Notes under the pieces: generated by a model
Told to the model about the DNA's origin: nothing
The model's input: the letters and a program-made list of their open reading frames with translations, nothing else
The model's database searches: none
Made by a program: the position numbers and the translations under genes
Origin: Planctomycetota bacterium
GTDB taxonomy: Bacteria; Planctomycetota; Planctomycetia; Gemmatales; Gemmataceae
Direction: 5' to 3'
NCBI GenBank assembly: GCA_016200155.1
Contig: JACQFG010000227.1
Coordinates: 1 to 7,672, forward strand
DNA: 7,672 nucleotides
Shown: positions 1 to 4,300 of the stretch, one piece after another
How positions within the stretch are numbered: position 1 is the first letter of the stretch
How the letters are laid out: every line of letters starts with the position of its first letter

Positions 1-1641
1 ATGTCATCGACCGCAACGCCCTCCATGAACGAAGCCAACGAACGCGATCCGTTCAACAATAACAGTTACGGCACCCTCGTCGATTCCGGCTACAAGCTCC
101 TCAGCCTGCCCGTGCTCGACGTCAATGACTTCAACGAACGCATCATCCGCGGCTACGAGGAAGGCTGGGGCGAACGCGACCTGCCCGCCGACCTTACCAC
201 CGCCCGCTCGCTGATCCCCGCCGGCACCGCGACCCTGCGCGACTTCAGCAACATCGCCCCCGAGATTCCGGAGTACATCCCGTCTAACTGCACCGGCTGC
301 ATGGATTGCGTCACCGAGTGCCCCGACACCGCCATCCTCGGCAAGGTCATGTCCGAGACCGAGTGGAACGCCAAGATGCTGACCATTCCCGAAGCCGACC
401 GCGAGCACTTCAAGAAGGAATGGTCGAAGACCAAGAAGTACTACGACGCCTACAAGAAGAAGCTCGGCGACGGCGGCATGTTCAACATCATCATCGACCC
501 GTCCAAGTGCAAGGGCTGTGCCGAGTGCGTGACGGTCTGCGACGACGACGCCCTGAAAATGATTCCGAAGAACGACGACGTCATGCTCTGGTCGCGCAAG
601 GCCCATCGCTACTTCAAGAACATCGGCCCGTCCGACGACAAGTACATCAACGACAATCTGCTGATCGACATGATGCTGAAGGAAAAGACGCATATCTACG
701 TTGGCGGCGCCGGTTCGTGTGCCGGCTGCGGCGAAGGAACCGCGCTGCGCATGATGTGCTCCGCCACCGGGGCCAAGCACGGCGATCAATGGGCCCTCGT
801 CGCCGCCACCGGTTGCAACACGGTGTACACCTCTACCTATCCGTACAACCCGTACCTGGTGCCGTGGACCAACTCACTCTTCGAAAACGCCCCGGCCGAC
901 GCCATCGGCGTCCGCATGCGCTGGGACCAGATGGGCTGGCAGAGCAAGCCGATCTGGTGCATCGGCGGCGACGGCGCCATGTTCGATATCGGCTTCCAGG
1001 CGTTGTCGCGCCTCTTCGCCTCCGGGTACAACATCAAGGTCTTTGTCCTTGACACCCAGGTTTACTCCAACACCGGCGGCCAGGCCTCGACCGCCAGCTA
1101 CACCGGCCAAAACACCAAGATGAGCGTGCATGGCAACGCCTTCGGCGGCAAGCAGGAGCGCCGCAAGGAAATCGCCCAGATCGCCATGATGCATCCGCGC
1201 ACCTATGTGGCCCAGACCACCTGTGCCCACATCAACCACTTCTACAAGAGCGTGATCGGCGCCCTCGAGTTCGACGGCCCCGCCATCGTCGTCTGCTACA
1301 CCACCTGCCAACCCGAGCACGGCGTCGCCGACAACATGGCCGGCGAACAGGCCAAGCTCGCCGTCGATACCCGCGCTTTCCCCCTCTTGATCTTCGATCC
1401 CCGCAAGGGCGACAAGGTCAAGGAAAAGCTGTCGCTGCAGGGCAATCCCGCCGTCAAGGACGACTGGTGGAAGAACCCCAAGACCAACGAAGAAGTCACC
1501 TTCATCGACTTCGCCCGCAGCGAAGGCCGCTTCGCCAAGCACTTCGACAAGGACGGCAACCCGTCGCAGTTGCTCATCAATGCCAAACAGGATCGCCTGG
1601 AAAACTGGCACCTGCTGCAGGAACTCGCGGGCATCCGTTAA
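1..1641 (+). CDS. Pyruvate/2-oxoacid:ferredoxin oxidoreductase, beta (ferredoxin + TPP) subunit
   Basis: This protein (546 aa) matches domains V and VI of pyruvate:ferredoxin oxidoreductase, which oxidatively decarboxylates pyruvate (or a related 2-oxoacid) to acetyl-CoA and passes electrons to ferredoxin in the cytoplasm. Two 4Fe-4S motifs are visible: C97/C100/C103/C107 followed by Pro, and C170/C173/C176/C180. The proximal-cluster ligands appear as C240 and C243 (CAGCGEG), C272 (ATGCN) and C436 (TTCQ). The thiamine-pyrophosphate motif runs from GDG at 323-325 to N357 in the block YSNTGGQAS. The substrate-binding and transketolase-like domains I-III are absent, so a separate alpha/gamma subunit is expected just upstream, outside the window. 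The window begins exactly at an ATG; the frame could continue upstream, so the start is unproven. The stretch between the two cluster motifs (about 62 residues, lysine-rich) is longer than I recall for the Desulfovibrio enzyme. Substrate choice between pyruvate and another 2-oxoacid cannot be decided here. Confidence 0.9.
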   Translation: MSSTATPSMNEANERDPFNNNSYGTLVDSGYKLLSLPVLDVNDFNERIIRGYEEGWGERDLPADLTTARSLIPAGTATLRDFSNIAPEIPEYIPSNCTGCMDCVTECPDTAILGKVMSETEWNAKMLTIPEADREHFKKEWSKTKKYYDAYKKKLGDGGMFNIIIDPSKCKGCAECVTVCDDDALKMIPKNDDVMLWSRKAHRYFKNIGPSDDKYINDNLLIDMMLKEKTHIYVGGAGSCAGCGEGTALRMMCSATGAKHGDQWALVAATGCNTVYTSTYPYNPYLVPWTNSLFENAPADAIGVRMRWDQMGWQSKPIWCIGGDGAMFDIGFQALSRLFASGYNIKVFVLDTQVYSNTGGQASTASYTGQNTKMSVHGNAFGGKQERRKEIAQIAMMHPRTYVAQTTCAHINHFYKSVIGALEFDGPAIVVCYTTCQPEHGVADNMAGEQAKLAVDTRAFPLLIFDPRKGDKVKEKLSLQGNPAVKDDWWKNPKTNEEVTFIDFARSEGRFAKHFDKDGNPSQLLINAKQDRLENWHLLQELAGIR

Positions 1642-1646
1642 TCGCC

Positions 1647-1694
1647 GTTTACGTTTAGCGCTCGCGCGGCGCCATGCGAGCGCTAAACGTAAAC
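1647..1694. repeat. Perfect 19-bp inverted repeat (hairpin, 10-nt loop)
   Basis: Arms 1647-1665 and 1676-1694 are exact reverse complements, each carrying the palindrome AGCGCT, with a 10-base loop (1666-1675). It starts 5 bases after the stop codon of the oxidoreductase gene and ends 9 bases before the next ATG. A hairpin this long could end transcription or protect the 3' end of the upstream mRNA. Neither strand shows the T-run of a classical intrinsic terminator, so it is better called a stem-loop repeat than a terminator. Its perfect symmetry suggests a dispersed palindromic element. Confidence 0.85.
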
Positions 1695-1703
1695 AAATTC
1701 GTT

Positions 1704-2015
1704 ATGGCCACCATTCTCGCCACTCACGACTTCGCAACCCTCGACGCCGCGTGCGAATTCCTCAAACGCACGCGCGCCGAGCTGCGCAACCTGCGCCACG
1801 TCCGCATCTGGAAGGACAAGCTCCACGTCATCGACGTCAACAAGGATTGCTTCGAAGTGCGCGGCATCGGCTACACGAACGCCGACATCGTGCCGCTTTT
1901 GAAGATGATCAACACGGCATTCGACCCGACGAAGATCCACGAGCCGACGACGCAGGAGTACAAGGAATTCGACACCGGCCGACGCCATTGCTGGGCGGAG
2001 GATCGGGTGATGTGA
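1704..2015 (+). CDS. Hypothetical protein, 103 aa
   Basis: I do not recognise the family. The protein begins MATILATHDF and is a small, soluble, mixed alpha/beta-looking polypeptide with no signal peptide, no membrane segment and no obvious metal motif (isolated cysteines only). Codon third positions are strongly G/C, like the neighbouring genes, which supports real coding. An in-frame ATG at 1674 would add ten residues (MRALNVNKFV) encoded by the loop and right arm of the hairpin at 1647-1694. I prefer 1704 because the extension is repeat sequence. No clear Shine-Dalgarno sequence precedes 1704. The gene follows the oxidoreductase subunit in the same direction and converges on the zinc-ribbon gene with 4 bases between stop codons. 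Function unknown. Confidence 0.7.
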   Translation: MATILATHDFATLDAACEFLKRTRAELRNLRHVRIWKDKLHVIDVNKDCFEVRGIGYTNADIVPLLKMINTAFDPTKIHEPTTQEYKEFDTGRRHCWAEDRVM

Positions 2016-2019
2016 AATC

Positions 2020-2847
2020 TCATGCTCGACGATAGTAGCGTTTGACCTTATTCCGAAGAAGCGCGCGAATTGCCAGGATCGCCGCCAGCAGATTGGCCCA
2101 TGCGGCAATGCCGGTCGTGAACATGATCCCGAAGAAATTGATGATCACGGTGCTCCTGTCAGAATCGCGCCCGAATGTTTGATCAAGGGCCCGGTTGGCA
2201 TCCTCGGCATATTTCAGGGCGAAGAACGCCAAAGGATGCAGACGGAACAACAGATCGAGCCCCAGGATCGATGCCATCACGATCCCCGTGATGATGAGCC
2301 CTCGCGATCCGGCGTTGTACTGGCAACGAACAGCGCTGGCGACGAAAAGCAGGAGGATCGCGAACAGCACCATGCCGATGCAGGCCCCGAAGAGCGGCGC
2401 TAGATGCTTGAGCGGCTGTTCATGATTGAGCGCCTGAGAAATCCGGGGGGCATCCCGCACGACATTGGGCACAATGTTCAAGAGCAGCGCCGCGATCGAC
2501 AAAACCAACGCCACCAGCATGGTTCGCGCCGCCGTGCTCATCTCGGCGGCCGCCTCGCGACGCAGGATTTTCACCTCGTCCTCTTCTTCGGCCTCGTCGT
2601 TGATCTCTTCGTCGCCATCCGGCGGCGCCTCTGCCATGTCCCATCCCGGCGCCATTTCCTCGCGAGTCTCTTCAGCCGGGATTTCTTCATCCAGCACTTC
2701 TTCCTGCGGCGTGAAACCTTCCTTCTTCATCTCGACGTTTTCCATAGCAACGAAGATTGCCGCGCAGTGCGGACAGCGCGTTCGCTTCCCCTTCGCTTCT
2801 TCTCTCACTTTCAGCGTCGTCTTGCATTGCGCGCAGCGTGTCAACAT
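2020..2847 (-). CDS. Zinc-ribbon membrane protein, four predicted TM segments
   Basis: The 275-aa product starts with a four-cysteine zinc ribbon (C5, C8, C25, C28, of the CxxC...CPHC type resembling MJ0042-like ribbons common in planctomycetes). A very acidic linker follows (about 45-92, rich in Glu/Asp). Four hydrophobic stretches come next (about 108-128, 151-173, 183-212 and 234-264), and the tail is basic (RNKVKRYYRRA). The likely topology is a cytoplasmic ribbon and linker anchored in the inner membrane. There is no signal peptide before the ribbon. The gene lies 38 bases downstream of a small HTH gene on the same strand and probably shares its transcript. No strong Shine-Dalgarno sequence is seen. 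Its biochemical role is unknown; the ribbon may bind nucleic acid or protein, but nothing in the sequence decides this. Confidence 0.85.
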   Translation of the reverse strand: MLTRCAQCKTTLKVREEAKGKRTRCPHCAAIFVAMENVEMKKEGFTPQEEVLDEEIPAEETREEMAPGWDMAEAPPDGDEEINDEAEEEDEVKILRREAAAEMSTAARTMLVALVLSIAALLLNIVPNVVRDAPRISQALNHEQPLKHLAPLFGACIGMVLFAILLLFVASAVRCQYNAGSRGLIITGIVMASILGLDLLFRLHPLAFFALKYAEDANRALDQTFGRDSDRSTVIINFFGIMFTTGIAAWANLLAAILAIRALLRNKVKRYYRRA

Positions 2848-2885
2848 TTGAGATTCGCCATCTGTTTAGAAATGGGACCTCGGAC

Positions 2886-3122
2886 TCATCCCGGCCCGCT
2901 GCCATAGATGTGCTGGATCGGCGTCTTGTGGCCCCACGCGATCTGCTCGCGCGTCACGCCGAACACCGCCGCCACCTTGTCGCGCTCGTCCGGACTTGGC
3001 GTCCAGCGGCCCAAGACGATCGCCAGCACTTTCGGCTCGTCCAGTCCGGACAGCTCCGCCAGCTTTTTGACGTCGATCTTGTGTTCGACGCACAACTCAT
3101 CCACGCTTTTGGTTGCTTCCAT
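2886..3122 (-). CDS. Small helix-turn-helix protein, paralogue A (78 aa)
   Basis: A short Cro/CI-like helix-turn-helix protein. The HTH lies at about residues 17-40 (LAELSGLDEPKVLAIVLGRW), followed by TPSPDERDKVAAVFGVT, the usual next helices of the fold, and a tail IAWGHKTPIQHIYGSGPG. It is a close paralogue of the gene at 3196-3447, with about 49 of 77 aligned residues identical by hand count. The start chosen is the ATG at 3120-3122 (MEATKSVDEL), matching the start of the paralogue; a GGGG stretch lies 7 bases upstream. An upstream in-frame ATG at 3171-3173 would add 17 residues translated from the REPIN-like repeat and is probably not used. The likely role is DNA binding, perhaps autoregulation; the target is unknown. 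The gene precedes the zinc-ribbon membrane protein gene on the same strand. Confidence 0.8.
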   Translation of the reverse strand: MEATKSVDELCVEHKIDVKKLAELSGLDEPKVLAIVLGRWTPSPDERDKVAAVFGVTREQIAWGHKTPIQHIYGSGPG

Positions 3123-3139
3123 TACGTTACCCCGGACAT

Positions 3140-3200
3140 CGTAGGTCAGGCTTTCCAGCCTGACGTGGCACATGCGTCAGGCTGGAAAGCCTGACCTACG
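3140..3200. repeat. REPIN-like palindromic element (two inverted REP units)
   Basis: Arms 3140-3165 and 3175-3200 are perfect 26-bp reverse complements with a 9-base loop (3166-3174). Each arm is itself a small hairpin: GTCAGGCT-TTCC-AGCCTGAC at 3145-3164 and GTCAGGCT-GGAA-AGCCTGAC at 3176-3195. On the outer side of each unit sits the tetranucleotide GTAG (3141-3144 on the plus strand; 3196-3199 read on the minus strand). A GTAG-type tetranucleotide 5' of a short hairpin is the known signature of REP sequences mobilised by REP-associated tyrosine transposases (RAYT/TnpA-REP), and two inverted REPs form a REPIN. I recall this GTAGGTCAGGCTTTCC core as very frequent in planctomycete genomes. No transposase is encoded nearby, so it would be non-autonomous. 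Confidence 0.85.
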
Positions 3201-3447
3201 GACTCCTGCCGAATTGCGGCCCGTGGCCGTGAATATGCTCGACCGTCGATTTGTGCCCCCAGGCGATGTCGTCGCGCGTCAGCCCGAAGACGCCGGCGAT
3301 GCAGTCGCGCTCCGCCGGGCTCGGCGTCCAGCGGCCTTCGACGATTGCCTGCACGCGCTTCTTGTCGAGGGCCGAACGCTCGGCAAGCTGCGCGAGATCG
3401 ATCGCGTGCTCGCTACAAAGCTCATCGACGCTTTTCCGATGATCCAT
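3196..3447 (-). CDS. Small helix-turn-helix protein, paralogue B (83 aa)
   Basis: Tandem paralogue of the gene at 2886-3122, with the same layout: KSVDELC near the N-terminus, an HTH at about residues 17-40 (LAERSALDKKRVQAIVEGRW), TPSPAERDCIAGVFGLT, then a histidine/glycine-rich tail IAWGHKSTVEHIHGHGP ending QFGRSP. The start ATG (3445-3447) has a good Shine-Dalgarno sequence, GGGAGG at 3453-3458, 5 bases upstream. The stop codon TAG is part of the GTAG tetranucleotide of the REPIN-like element, so the gene ends exactly where the repeat begins. It is the first gene of the minus-strand cluster and faces the SGNH hydrolase gene across a 100-base divergent region with a perfect TATAAT on the minus strand. 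A DNA-binding regulator is the likely role; the regulon is unknown. Confidence 0.82.
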   Translation of the reverse strand: MDHRKSVDELCSEHAIDLAQLAERSALDKKRVQAIVEGRWTPSPAERDCIAGVFGLTRDDIAWGHKSTVEHIHGHGPQFGRSP

Positions 3448-3452
3448 CGCCG

Positions 3453-3458
3453 CCTCCC
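3453..3458 (-). promoter_or_regulatory. Shine-Dalgarno site for HTH paralogue B
   Basis: GGGAGG on the minus strand, 5 bases before the ATG at 3445-3447. It is the clearest ribosome-binding site of the minus-strand cluster and supports that start. Confidence 0.6.
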
Positions 3459-3464
3459 GTGCCT

Positions 3465-3470
3465 ATTATA
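3465..3470 (-). promoter_or_regulatory. Candidate -10 element, minus strand
   Basis: Read on the minus strand these bases are a perfect TATAAT, 17 bases upstream of the ATG of HTH paralogue B. No good TTGACA-like -35 is found at 16-18 bases. The implied leader is only about ten bases and the start point would fall at the Shine-Dalgarno site. This is a plausible but weak call for the promoter of the HTH/zinc-ribbon cluster. Confidence 0.35.
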
Positions 3471-3473
3471 TCG

Positions 3474-3502
3474 TTGACGCAGTGAAAAAGTCCGCGTACC
3501 AT
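3474..3502 (+). promoter_or_regulatory. Candidate sigma-70-type promoter for the SGNH hydrolase
   Basis: TTGACG (3474-3479, five of six matches to TTGACA), a 17-base spacer, then TACCAT (3497-3502, four of six matches to TATAAT). Transcription would begin about 40 bases before the ATG at 3548. It lies back to back with the minus-strand TATAAT at 3465-3470, so the two directions could be co-regulated, for instance by the HTH proteins. That is inference. Confidence 0.4.
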
Positions 3503-3547
3503 CGGACGATCGGCAACCCTTACCCCCCGCCTGATTGGAACCATCCC

Positions 3548-4234
3548 ATGAAAGCGTACCTCTCCCTGCTGACGATTCTCGTGTTCGCCGCCGCAGGCTC
3601 GGCTCAGGATAACCGCCAGGTCGAGCTGAAAAAGGGCGACCGCATCCTCTTCTTCGGCGATTCGCTCACGCAGCTCGGCGGCCAGGACGCCCCGAAGCAG
3701 CACGTCACCAAGGGCTACGTCAAGATCGTCCAGGAAACGCTCGACAAGACGCACCCCGACCTCGGCGTCAAGGTCGACTGGGTCGCGACCGGCGGGCACA
3801 CCGTTCCGCAGTTGCTCGCCCGCTTCGAGAAGGACGTGCTGCCCAAGAAGCCGACGATCATCGTCATCCAGATCGGCTGCAATGACGCCCGCCGGCTGGA
3901 GCCGAAGGTCTTCAAAAAGAGCCTGGAAGACCTGATCGATCGCATCCAGGCCGAGAATATCCAGGTCATTCAGTGTACGCTCACCAGCGTCGGCGAAAAG
4001 CACGACGGCACCAACAACGACGACCCGGAACTCGACTACTTTGCCGCCATTCAACGGCGGATCATCAAGGCCAAGAAGGTCCCCTATAACGACCTGCGCA
4101 AGGCCTTCGTCGATCACTGGAAAAAGAACAACCCCGACAACAAGGGCAGCGGCATCCTCACCTACGACGGCAACCACTGGAACCAGGTCGGCATGCAGTT
4201 CGTCGCCGAGCAGATGCTGAAGCGGTTCAAATAA
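3548..4234 (+). CDS. Secreted SGNH/GDSL-type hydrolase (esterase/lipase family)
   Basis: A 228-aa protein with an N-terminal Sec signal peptide (MKAYLSLLTILVFAAAGSAQ, cleavage probably near residue 19). The mature part is a single SGNH hydrolase domain. Block I is FFGDSLTQLG with nucleophile S39; block III is GCND (110-113, oxyanion Asn112); block V is DGNHWNQ with D207 and H210. Such enzymes cleave ester bonds, often acetyl groups on carbohydrates; the exact substrate is not readable. An upstream in-frame ATG at 3482 would add 22 residues before the signal peptide, so 3548 is chosen. The protein should act in the periplasm or outside the cell. SGNH hydrolases of this type occur beside, or fused to, PVC-type dehydrogenase/cytochrome proteins in planctomycetes, and one is encoded at 5681 beyond the TIR gene. 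No terminator follows the gene. Confidence 0.9.
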   Translation: MKAYLSLLTILVFAAAGSAQDNRQVELKKGDRILFFGDSLTQLGGQDAPKQHVTKGYVKIVQETLDKTHPDLGVKVDWVATGGHTVPQLLARFEKDVLPKKPTIIVIQIGCNDARRLEPKVFKKSLEDLIDRIQAENIQVIQCTLTSVGEKHDGTNNDDPELDYFAAIQRRIIKAKKVPYNDLRKAFVDHWKKNNPDNKGSGILTYDGNHWNQVGMQFVAEQMLKRFK

Positions 4235-4276
4235 GTTTCGCCTACGGGGATTGCGACGCGGCGGGCCTCCCTCGAC

Positions 4277-4291
4277 CCACCGCCAAGGTGG
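4277..4291 (+). repeat. Short hairpin overlapping the TIR gene ribosome-binding site
   Basis: CCACC (4277-4281) and GGTGG (4287-4291) form a 5-bp stem with a 5-base loop. The right arm overlaps the first bases of the GGAG Shine-Dalgarno sequence at 4290-4293. It could partly hide the ribosome-binding site, but a stem this short may be chance. Confidence 0.35.
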
Positions 4292-4293
4292 AG
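4290..4293 (+). promoter_or_regulatory. Shine-Dalgarno site for the TIR gene
   Basis: GGAG, 7 bases before the ATG at 4301. It supports that start, which also places the first TIR strand (IFICYRHKD) at residues 4-12 as expected for the family. Confidence 0.6.
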
Positions 4294-4300
4294 AAGTGCA

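Noticed and set aside
4..1611. Long minus-strand frames (4-789 and 874-1611) and a plus-strand frame (306-1052) inside the oxidoreductase gene
   Set aside because: They overlap a gene with complete cluster and thiamine-diphosphate motifs; the alternative products are Arg/His-rich or Val/Ala-rich and motif-free.
1647..1694. Intrinsic (rho-independent) terminator
   Set aside because: The stem is strong but no T-run follows on either strand, so it is annotated as a stem-loop repeat only.
1683..2108. Minus-strand frame of 141 codons opposite the small hypothetical gene
   Set aside because: It runs through the end of the zinc-ribbon gene and into the hairpin repeat; the plus-strand frame has the better codon pattern and sensible boundaries.
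2404..2907. Plus-strand frame of 167 codons opposite the zinc-ribbon gene
   Set aside because: The minus-strand frame has a clear four-cysteine ribbon and four membrane segments, whereas the plus-strand product is Arg/His/Phe-rich and featureless.
3123..3173. N-terminal extension of HTH paralogue A (MCHVRLESLTYDVRGNV)
   Set aside because: It is a translation of the REPIN-like repeat; paralogue B begins at the position matching the internal ATG at 3120-3122.
3140..3200. CRISPR repeat or insertion-sequence end
   Set aside because: There is one palindromic unit pair, no spacer array, no second copy in the window and no transposase gene, so a REP/REPIN-type element fits better.
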